Assembly (NCBI GenBank): GCA_030272155.1
Contig: CP126193.1
Coordinates: 1,798,001 to 1,862,000 of the forward strand
Direction of reading: 5' to 3'
Length of the DNA stretch: 64,000 bases
DNA from: Tetradesmus obliquus
Taxonomy: Eukaryota > Chlorophyta > Chlorophyceae > Sphaeropleales > Scenedesmaceae
Part shown: positions 54,915 to 64,000 of the stretch, piece after piece
How positions within the stretch are numbered: the first letter of the stretch is position 1
Layout of the letters: each line of letters starts with the position of its first letter
Program-made: the position numbers and the translations under genes
Notes under the pieces: generated by a model
Seen by the model: only the letters and a program-made list of their open reading frames with translations
The model's database searches: none
Told to the model about the DNA's origin: nothing

Positions 54915-56122
54915 TGGTGCGTGTGCGTGTGTGGTTGAGGCTGCGGCGGCACAGATTTGATGAATTGCAGACGTCTGGTTTGTCTGTGCGAGACTGCACG
55001 TTGTGTCTTGTGCTCTGTGAATGCAGCAGCTCCACTGTGGCGGCCACCATGATGTTGGCTGCTGCTTTTGAAGAGAGGAGGGTTACACATGGGTCTTATG
55101 GTGTCAGTGCAGTGTCGCAGGCGCCTGCATCAGGCAGTAGTGAGTAGCAGTTGTTGCTTTTGATTCTTGTTGGCCCGTGCTGCTGCGTCGAGGTGTTGCT
55201 CGATGCGTTTGGGCCGCTGCTGTGGGGTGTAGACCTATCGGTCTGCTGGTCATGCTCACCAGCAGGCTCGCATGTAGTCAGGCTTAGCAGCAGTTTAGTT
55301 GCAGCCTTAGTACAGCTGTTATTGCAAGCAGCATTTGTTCACTTCAAGTGCATGCACAGCGACTGCCCCCTGGCCTAGAAGTGGCATGTTGGAGTTCTTT
55401 TCGACATGGAAGCATGCTGCCGTCAGGTGTGGATAGTGAGTGTTTCACTGCAAGTTTCGGCCACGCTTTTGTGCTGTACGTGGAGCTTGGACGCGTGTGA
55501 GTCTGTGACTCTGGCTGCTGTCAGTCTTGCATAACCTGAAGCCCGTTGGTAAATGTTGAGCTGTCCTGCATTCACCAGATTGAGATCAGCACACCTGTAG
55601 GCGGCCGCCGCCAGCCTTGTGGACGCCGATGCACCTAGTGCATGATATGCCGTAATTGATGGCAACTTCGTGCTTGTTACATGTCTATGTGGCCATTGAT
55701 TTGTCAAGGCATCATCCATCACCATGCACATCTTGAGTTTGTATGCTCCTGGATGGTGCATGGAGATGCATGCTCTCTACTGGCCAGGTGACACATGCCA
55801 GTATTATGCCGTCGAACTGAAGACCCAGAAGCAGCTGACGGACAGTTGCAGCGTTCAAGCGAATGACGGAGATTGTGTAGCCTACTGTTTGTTTCATCTC
55901 AAAGCCAAGTGCTCGCCAAACCCTAGTTACTCAACTGTTGGCAGAAGCCGCAAACAACTATATAAGTAGCTGTAACCCGCATAAATGGAGCAGTTTTCAG
56001 CATCAGACAGTTGAGCGTGAGCACGCAGTTGAATAAAAGTTGAGCAAAGTTGAGGAAACGGAAGTTGCGAAAGGGTGAAGACTAGTGGCACGCCACATTG
56101 CTTTCTTACACCCGCAGAAATA
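54915..56122. other. 1.2-kb intergenic region
   Basis: No gene recognised. TGTAA at 55971-55975 is the first poly(A)-like signal after the 419-aa gene. An 81-codon ORF ends just before it (55724-55969), without domain likeness. Confidence 0.4.
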
Positions 56123-56959
56123 ATGCATGATATAACTTCTGAAAGCAGGCCACCGTGGAGCCACTCCACCGTCAAGGTGAGCGCGTTGTATGCAGCAGTA
56201 GCAGGAACAGGCTGCGACAGAGCCAAGCCATCAGCACCAGCACACGTCTGGGTTGCACATAAATAGCTTCTTACGTCTTATTTTGCTTGTTTGGCTGTGG
56301 TGCAGACGCCGGAGGTGGTGGACAGCAAGCAGACTCACCGCACCTGGCACAGGATAGGCTGGCAACAGCGCCCTTTCCATACAACAGAGGCCCGAGAACA
56401 CACCATGCAGGCCTATTCAGTAGCAAACCAAGGCACACCAAAGCAGCAGATGTCACAGCAGCAGTCGTTGCAAGGCCAGCGGCCAGTGACGCAGCAGTCA
56501 GGGTCCCATGTTGTGGCTCACACCCACAGCTACACCTTCATGCACTCCCAGAAGCAGACACACACGCACAGGTGCGCAGCCAGCAGCTCTGCTCATCAAC
56601 CCAGCTGCAGAAAGCCATGCATGCACCCTGCAGTAGCCACGGTATGCAGTCAGCTAGCAGCACACACGGTTCAATTTGCAGCTGCCTGGCCAGCTCCTGC
56701 ACACCTCAACTGCTGCGTCAGCTGCTGCCGTGCTGTGCATGTGCATATGATGAGTGCATGCTGTAGGGCTGAGCTCCAGCCATATGAGCACCAGCAAAGC
56801 ATGAGCAACCAGGTGCCGCTGCACCATCAAGCTGGCCGCAACAGCTGCTGGCGCTGCTGCTGGTGCTTGCAGGACCATCCTGATGAAGAGCTGGGTGCCT
56901 GGGCGGGACGGGCCTGCTGCAGCGATCAACACAGAGGGGCTGTGCGACGAACTCAACGT

Positions 56960-57021
<62 letters not shown>

Positions 57022-57738
57022 CAGCACATCGTCGACATTGCATCAGCAAAAGACATGCTGTTGTCCTAAACGCCTTCCAGCCCTTTGCAGGGAGGGTTGC
57101 TTATGCTTGCCAGGCAGCAGCAGCATCATGCAGCACATACAGCACAACAACGGTGCAGGACTGCTGGCAGCACTTGTAGACATAGCGGTTACCTACTTGT
57201 GCGCAGTGCCCAAAGCAGTGGTTGCATGGCACGCTTCATGCTCGCATGCGCAGCAGCAGCTGCTGCAACAGCAGTGACGCACAGCAGCACCCTGCTCAAG
57301 CATCAATGCTGTCTGTCTGCAGATGCGCCTGCTCAACATTGACCAGACGCTGCAAGGCCTGCTGGCGGCGAACTCGCCACAGCAGCAGCAGGAAACAGCA
57401 GCAGCACCAGCAGGAGTACGGCACAAGCTGGAGAATAGGTGAGGCAGCAGTTGTGTGGCTGTGCGTGGCGAGGCTCGCACGCTTTGCATTGCCTGGCTGT
57501 ACCCATGGCTGTGCACTGCGGCGGACTTGCAACCAGGGCACTTTCACCTGTAGTGGTTGCTGTACACTGCGCTGCTGGCAAACTTGTTCAGTGAAGTGTC
57601 CTTGTCTGCCTGTAAATGACCATGCGTGCTTTGCTTGCTGCTGGTGCTGCTTGCAGTGCTCTGCATCAGCAGCTGGCCTTCTCCACTGCGCTGCTGCTGG
57701 ATTGGTGTGGAGCAGCACCAGCAGGCAGCGCTGAGTGA
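56123..57738 (+). CDS. Unknown Gln-rich protein, 5 exons
   Basis: Exons 56123-56176, 56306-56571, 56873-56957, 57323-57438, 57657-57738 splice in consistent phase to 200 aa: HSTVKTPEVVDSKQTHRTW, a Gln/His-rich stretch, then RTILMKSWVPGRDGPAAAI and a helical end (MRLLNIDQTLQGLLAAN, ALHQQLAFSTALLLDW). No family recognised and no signal peptide. The terminal GA|GTGAGT at 57733-57735 is also a strong donor; with an acceptor at 57788-57790 the protein would be extended by about 45 residues. Chained splice phases are the main support. Confidence 0.5.
56961..57020 (+). repeat. (AGC)20 microsatellite beside a splice donor
   Basis: Twenty uninterrupted AGC units begin three bases after the exon 3 end of the unknown gene (AAC|GTAAGC...). 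The donor GTAAGC itself runs into the repeat. Confidence 0.95.
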
Positions 57739-59310
57739 GTGCTGCAGCAGCTGGTGCAGTGACAGTGATGTGACGTCACAACGCTTGCAGGATTGTGCAT
57801 GTGCAGCATGCATCGGCAGAGAAAGCCTCAAAGTGCTCAGCCGTCGCTGTTGCGGTGTTAGGCCAACTGCGCAGTTGCTCCAGCATGCTGTTCAGGAGGC
57901 TGGAATTGTAGGTCAGCTGCCTTTCAAGTTGATGTGGTGCCAGCTTTGCCAGCCGTGGTGCTGGTGCCCGGGAAAGCAGTCACATCCCCAGATCACACAC
58001 GGTGGAGAGGGCAGCTGTTTTCATAACGTCGACATTGTGTGCATAACTGGCATGATAGCTGGCAAGCACGTGTGTTCTGCATCTGCACCTGTGCTACGTG
58101 CCACGTGGCAGGCGGGCAGGCACTGAAGGGCGCTGCTTGCCTCACTCGCAGAGGTTCCAGGGTGTCACTGAAAGGCTGCTTCGTGTTGTTGATACTGCAC
58201 TAACGTATGTAGCGTAGGCGCAAAGCCCTTTCGCCCTAGCAACAAAATGACACAGCGACGGCACCGCCCCGCCCCGCACACGCCTTTTCACCACTAACCA
58301 GCGACGTATATCAACTTGAATTTCTGCACTTTCAAATTGATATCCAGTTTACAGGGTTTCCGTGCACGCAGCACGAAGCACACGTTGTATGCCAGAAGAT
58401 GTAGATCGTCGATGCGGTCACCGCATACACCGGGTGTGTTGATCCGTAAGTATTTATGTCTTTGATGCAGCACTTTAAAGCTGCTGATCCATGCATAGTT
58501 CTTGACGCAATTAGCCGGTGGACACTTGAGTGACAAGGCCTTAGACGAGCGAGGTCTTGAAGTTGCAAGTCGTTCCTGCACACACATTGACGATGATTGA
58601 CTGAGATGGTTCAGTTCGATATTTAATTGAGATAGCTAACTCCAATATGCAAATTACACATGCACCTGACATGACAAGCAGAAATGCAACCCCGCTTCAC
58701 AGGTCAAACAGCAGCAACAACAAATCACAGTGCTGAAGGCAGCAGCATTGGCGGACAGCACAAAGCGGAGTAAAGAAGTCAAATAAAGACTAGATGTAAA
58801 TTGATCAAGTACGCGAAGATGCAGCACAATGATGACGCAGGCATCCCAAAGCATGGCAAACAGGGGTCAGTGCTGGGCAAACCAGACTAACAAACAGAAA
58901 GGTGGCAGGGGGATCGACGGTAGGGCAGTTCAGGAGTTGTATTTGACCCAGTGGGGCTCCTCGTGCAAGTAATGCCTGAACTCAAGGCCTACCACCATCA
59001 CCATCAGTGTCACCCTGGGAGTGAGTCACTTGTTACTGTCTTGTCCTTGACCCATGTGCTGCTGAGCAGACATGCCATGTGTTCGTGCGCCACTGGTGCG
59101 GTTGCTTTTTTGTATCTAAACTGTTATAAAGCTGCTATCTATACGGGGCCGTCGCAGCTGAAGCGTGCTTCCTGCAACTCTTTCCATAAGTGACCGCAGT
59201 GACATACAGCGCCCCCGCACAGTTGCTGCCGAACTGGAAATATACAAGCACTAAATCACTTTGCCAAGCTTTGAGAGCGAAACAGAAGTGCTTGCCAACC
59301 AACAAAGGCC
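57739..59310. other. 1.6-kb region, gene ends and an AT-rich ORF
   Basis: 57739-58140 may hold a further exon of the preceding gene. On the minus strand 58294-58587 is an open frame of 97 codons in AT-rich DNA (e.g. KYLRINTPGVCGDRIDDLHL), different in composition from neighbouring genes; family unknown. 58900-59310 should hold the promoter of the FN3 gene. Confidence 0.4.
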
Positions 59311-62146
59311 ATGGGGCAGCCATACCGCTGCTTGGCAGCGTGGCTCCTCGTAGCTTTCACCGCCATAGCCTTAGCTGCTCCAGAAGACGCAAATAGTGCT
59401 GCAGCATGTAGCGATCAGCGGCCAAATCAGCCCCAACAGCTCAGACTGAAAGCAATCCCGAACACTTCATCCATTGGCGCGTTGTGGGAAGCTCCGGGCA
59501 ATAAGGCATGCGTCGACAATTATATAGGTGAGTTGATGCAGGCAGTCGATGTCAAGCGTGCCTTGGGATGCCGTGACGACAGCCCATCTCTGTCGAAGCT
59601 TGACAATCACACGCGACATCATTTCCGTAGTCTAGTCATTGATCAAACATATTACATAAATGACATATGTATTTTGAGTCCTGCTGTGGTGACCGGTGTC
59701 ACCATGCTCAGTAATCATGTGATCACCTGCTGGCAGCACTGACCTCCTTTCACCAGTGCATTTCTTGCCAATGCTCGTCTAGCATGGGCCTCTAGTGCTG
59801 TTCTCAGACTGTTCAGCTGACATGCAAGTTGCAACGACATGGGCATAGGCCTGCAATGACAGCACCCAGGTGCGCCCTACTGCGCAGTTACGGTACCTAC
59901 TACTGAGTGCAGCAGCTGCTTCAGCAGGTGCGGCACTGATACATCTGAAAGCACTGGAAATCCAAACATGTGTTGCAATGCCCTGCAGTGTTGGTGCGGC
60001 CCACGGCTGGCGCCAGCAAGGAGCCCTCACCACACAAGGTCAAGTCACGCAGCGTGATCGTGTCAAACCTGAGGCCCAATACAGTGTACAGAGTGGATGT
60101 GGTGCCAGTTAGCAGGTGAGGTTTCGGAAGGCATAATGTCGCTGATGTATGCCAGCTGGCTGCAATTGAGGATGTCAGGCAGAGCAACAGATGCGGCAGA
60201 TTGCAGGCAGAGCACGCGCGGTGGCAGGGCAACATGCTTGCAGCAGCAGCAGCAGCAGCAGCACCAGCACCAGCACCAGCAAAGCGGCTGGTGGAAATGC
60301 AGCATTTAGCTAAGTAACAGTGCACGTCCAGCAGCAGCAACGCAGTGCATAATGTTGCCGCACAGTTGCCGCAGATCAAGTCCAAATGCTAGGCACCACA
60401 CAGCAGTGGCAGGGCCAGTGTAGTGTTGGAATAGAGGTGGGGCTGTTGTGCTGTTGGGCTTGCAGCACCTGGTGCAAGACGCCAACATACGGAGCAGTGC
60501 TGCCAAGCAGCAGGCGAGTGTCACTTTGCCTGCAGGCACAGCAGGGAGAGCATGTGCTCTGATTGAAGGCAACGCATGCAAGGGCCACACATGCAAAATT
60601 GGTTGCACCACACAATGGGCTGCACTGTGAATGGCAGCTGCATGCTTTCCGCAAACCTGCTCTGTGTCATAGCCTTGCCAGATTCCTCCGACACATGCAA
60701 AATGACAATATCACATGCAGGAAACGCGGCACTGGTCCATTTGCAACAGCAACTGTCACCACACTCAGTGGGCCCAGCTGCAACCCGAAAGCAGTGCCTG
60801 GGAAGGCGCAGCAAGTCAAGGCCACACCCTCCAGCAGCCGGAATGACAGAGTAACTGTTACTTGGGCGCCGAATAGCGGCGGCGGCAACGGCTGCGTGAA
60901 TGGATACCGGGTGGAAGGGTTTGATGCCAGCAATGGTGAGCGCAGCAACGTGCTGGAAAGCGCAGCGAGTTGGTTGCACACGCATCGCTGCTGCCTCAGC
61001 TGCTGCATGGCGATGCTGCCACAACTGCCGCAGCGTACACAGCTGAGGTGCTCCAGGCTTATATGTTACAATATTGCAATGTGCTTGCGGCTGCAGGTGC
61101 CAAGGTGGTCAGCATCAACCTGGGCAGGGATGTGGAGGAGCTCAACGTGAATGGGCTCATCCCAGGCACCAAGTACAACTTCATAGTCATCGCAAAGTCA
61201 AACGCTGCCTATAGCCCAGAAGCCACGGTGCAGGTCACCACACTCGGCAAGGCACCAGCTCCACCACCTGCGCCAGCGGCTGCACCAGCACCACAACAGC
61301 AGCAGCAGCAGCAGCCTGCGGCTAGCACGCCAGTGCCGGCAGCTGCTGCGCCAGCACAGCCTGCACTGGTGCCTGCGCTTGCTCCTGCTGCTGCTCCAGC
61401 CGTCACAACAGACTCATCGGAGCAGGTTGAGTTCAAGCAGCCAGCAGCAGCGCAGCCTGCGACCATCACGACGGATTGCCGCAGTGATGTGGAACCTGCG
61501 CCGCCTCAGAGTTTCACTGCTGTGCCGCTTGGCAAGGATAAGATGAGCCTCTCGTGGCAGAATGGGGACCCAGGGATCTGCACGCAGGCGTACAAGATTG
61601 ATGCGTACCAGCTGAAGACAGGCGACAGGGTGATTGGGACAGAGACAGGTGAGGCGTGTGGGCGAGGCACATCAGGGACACCCTGCTTGCCACTGGCACT
61701 TAGTGCATGTGCGTAGAATAGGATGGTGAAGAGAGTACTGGTTTCAACCCGTGCATCTATTTTTGCGGAGGTCAGGTTAGAGCAACTCAATGGCCATGAG
61801 CAGCTGTACACGCGCAAAATGGCAGACGACATACGGACTGGTGCACACGCACACCTTATACTGCAGGTCAGGTGCAGATGCTGTTGTTGATGGCCCTACT
61901 CAGTCTCTACCTTGATGCTTCCAATGCACATACATTTGCTGGCAGTCAGCTCTGAGTGTGCTCACCGCTTGTGCTGATGGTGTGTTGTGTGTCACCCGCT
62001 GCCAACTGCCAACAGGCCTCAGCAGCTACACGCTGACAAAGCTGGTGCCTGGTGTGGAGTATGCCTTCACTGTTGCAGCAGTCAACAGCAAAGGAGACAG
62101 CATACCTGCCACAGCCATGTCATCCACGCCCAAGAACAGGCGTTGA
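59311..62146 (+). CDS. Secreted fibronectin type III-like protein, 5 exons
   Basis: Exons 59311-59527, 59989-60115, 60721-60935, 61097-61648, 62016-62146; 413 aa in consistent phase. Signal peptide: MGQPYRCLAAWLLVAFTAIALA. Three FN3-like modules are visible: (1) PQQLRLKAIPNTSSIGALWEAP ... NLRPNTVYRVDVVPVS; (2) VPGKAQQVKATP, VTVTWAPNSGGGNGCVNGYRV, NGLIPGTKYNFIVIAKS; (3) PPQSFTAVPLGKDKMSLSWQNG, TKLVPGVEYAFTVAAVNSKG. Each has the W and L.P.T.Y.V pattern. A Pro/Ala/Gln linker (about 243-300) separates modules 2 and 3. No membrane anchor. FN3 modules bind proteins or glycans; an extracellular or cell-wall role is inference. Each module carries a Cys near the strand turn, perhaps disulfide-linked. 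Confidence 0.7.
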
Positions 62147-63457
62147 CAGCAGCAGCAGCAGCAGCAGCACATCAGGCAGATCAGCGGCCATGCAGTGCTC
62201 CGGGATGCCCGGCATGTACTGACGTGTCAGTCAAGCAGGTCAGCCACATCGGAGCTGCATTGAGTCTGCTGGTGGTGCAATGCAAGGATATGCATTGCTC
62301 CAGCATTGTTCTGTATCCCTGCTACGCTTGCCCTTCTGAATGAAGCAGGGGGTTTACTTGCCACTGCAATATATGAGGGCCGCTTGCGGTTTGACCAACC
62401 TCGTACTGTACATGTGCTGCGTGCTGTGTTCCATTGCAGTGGCGCTGTAGTATCAATGCGCCGCTTCAGCTTACTCTGTTGTTTCGGCTAACAGATTGGC
62501 GTTCCGTGCGCGTCTTATGCCTGCTATTAACTGGCATGGCTGTGATCATGTTTTGACATCTCATCCCCAGCTCCGACAACAGACTGCCTGGGGCACGAGA
62601 TGAGTGCATTTCATTACAGCATGCATTGCACCTGTATGCCGCTTCGTAGCCAACGGTGGCTGGAAGTGTATCAGCAGCGCCTGCGCCGTGCTGAACCTGA
62701 GGTGTTCTGGTGATGGCGAAACAAGGCACGCTACGGCACACAAGGGTGCTATCGGTGCTCAGTGTCTGGCTTATTATGTTAGCGCAAACTCAATCCCATG
62801 CGGGAACATGCAGTGGTAATGGATATTAAGTGGCAGCAGCGACATGCGAGCCGCTTACTGGGGCGTGGTTTTGATGGGGTGAGAGGCGTGAGTGTTATCT
62901 GTGTGGGTGCAATTTGCGTCCGTAAATGGCTGCGCAGGGGTTGCGGTTGAGCAACTAAAAAGCGCAGCCATTGGCTGAGTGCGCTGCCAAGTTGAGCACG
63001 GACCTCCTGTGGTAATTGGGTTTCCTGCATAGTTGAAACAACATGATGAGCTTTGGTGGATGGGTTTGGTGTTGTGAAATGTGGTGGAGGCAGCGCACGT
63101 GCAGCATTCTGTGCAAAGAACCAGCTGCCATGCATGATAGGCTTGGCGGCCATGTTAGATGGATTGACGAAGCCCAGGCGTGTGCGTGTGGGGGCGCGTG
63201 TTGCCCGGCCACATATGAAATGCATGCTTGCGGTGCTGCTGCTGCTTCTGGTATGAATTTCTGCCTGGCTCCTCAGGGTGATCTGCATTACCTCGGAAGC
63301 ATGCATGCCGCTGTCCGGAGATTGATGGTCAGCAGTGCAGCATGGCACAGTGCATGTACCAGTATATATCCGTTCTGCTAAACAGGAGTGCCCAGTGGTG
63401 CTGCAGGTTGCAGTGCATCATTCACGTGACTAGAACCGCTGGTTGAACGTAAAACGC

Positions 63458-63519
63458 GTGAGTGGCTGTCTCTGTGTCCACAAAATCCGTGAGTGGCTGT
63501 CTCTGTGTCCACAAAATCC
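63458..63519. repeat. 31-bp tandem duplication
   Basis: GTGAGTGGCTGTCTCTGTGT... occurs twice, perfectly, with a 31-bp period. Confidence 0.9.
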
Positions 63520-63687
63520 GTCAGCTTTAGGGGGATGTTGAAGGCAAGGAAACAGCAAGCTGTGCACCTCAGCAGGCTCCAGGGCGGTGCATTCATTTGG
63601 CGCAGTGCTGGGTTTAGGCCGCTCTAGAGAGAGATCTGAGTGATCTGTCAGGGACACAGAGTGTCACCTGTTATAGATCCCTTTTGT

Positions 63688-63756
63688 TAAGGCTGTCACT
63701 GTCATGACTAAGGCTGTCACTGTCATGATTAAGGCTGTCACTGTCACTGTCATGAC
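63688..63756. repeat. 21-bp tandem repeat, three units
   Basis: TAAGGCTGTCACTGTCATGAC repeats three times; the last unit has an extra CTGTCA. Confidence 0.9.
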
Positions 63757-64000
63757 TAATCAGTTACAGATCCTCACTCCAGGCGAAAGCCCCGTGCATC
63801 AACAGCGCTGTGCCATTGCTGGAACATTCAAAGGTTGCACTGCACTGAGACTTGTGGCTAGGTGGCACAAGGCAACGTTTGTTACCTGCAATTCTTTATA
63901 CTAAGGCTTCAACGCACGGCGTGTGTTGGCACAAAAAAACGAGTCAGTGGCAACCAGCTTAGCCAGCTCTGCTGAGATTCGTGGCTAGCTAACCGGGTTT

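Larger units (their letters stand above)
62147..64000. other. Right-edge region, no gene recognised
   Basis: 1.85 kb. The longest ORF (minus, 62779-63348, 189 codons) is Pro/Thr/Ser-rich with no domain and no neighbouring exon. Contains two small tandem arrays at 63458-63519 and 63688-63756. Confidence 0.45.

Noticed and set aside
62779-63348. 189-codon minus-strand ORF at the right edge
   Set aside because: Pro/Thr/Ser-rich, no domain, no splice partners; possible but unsupported.

Overview
The window is nuclear DNA of a green alga, most likely a chlorophycean (Sphaeropleales/Scenedesmus-like; the exact taxon is inference). The evidence is dense GT-AG introns with pyrimidine-rich TTGCAG/CTGCAG acceptors, pervasive CAG/GCA triplets giving Gln/Ala runs, TGTAA-type poly(A) signals after several genes, plant-type chloroplast enzymes (NTRC, Fe-superoxide dismutase), and ciliary genes (IFT122, an LF4/MOK kinase, a TSNAXIP1-like protein). 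No bacterial, organellar or viral gene set was seen.

Layout. 1-8169 (+): 3' part of IFT122, 19 exons, with the N-terminus off the left edge. 8607-19568 (+): cobalamin-independent methionine synthase (METE), a 797-aa protein spread over 11 kb because its introns hold a duplicated tRNA-like SINE and many copied exon edges. 21185-25678 (-): LRRC40-type leucine-rich-repeat protein. 26581-30820 (+): NTRC (thioredoxin reductase-thioredoxin fusion), head-to-head with LRRC40. 31516-32816 (+): secreted Cys-rich protein with a GPI-like tail. 35318-38036 (-): plastid FeSOD. 38445-38696 (+): small secreted-type ORF. 38933-39971 (-): unrecognised coding-like remnant. 40949-42737 (-): TSNAXIP1-like coiled-coil protein, divergent from 43447-47765 (+): LF4/MOK kinase. 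48278-50523 (+): F-box protein. 50853-50951 (+): possible 32-aa membrane peptide. 50976-54914 (+): 419-aa unknown protein with a C-terminal hydrophobic segment. 56123-57738 (+): unknown Gln-rich protein. 59311-62146 (+): secreted fibronectin-III-like protein.

Exon models were joined by hand using splice signals, phase and family similarity. Every complete model (METE, LRRC40, NTRC, FeSOD, TSNAXIP1-like, LF4, F-box, 419-aa, FN3 and others) sums to a multiple of three with no internal stop, which supports the junctions.

Two themes stand out. First, three genes work in cilia: IFT122 (retrograde transport complex IFT-A), LF4/MOK (flagellar length control) and the TSNAXIP1-like protein; the last two face each other across about 0.7 kb that could be a shared promoter. 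Second, introns of at least four genes (METE, NTRC, FeSOD, the 419-aa gene) contain tandem copies of the neighbouring exon edge together with its splice site. These 'exon echoes' are the most unusual structural feature here and look like a continuing process of intron growth by local tandem duplication across splice junctions.
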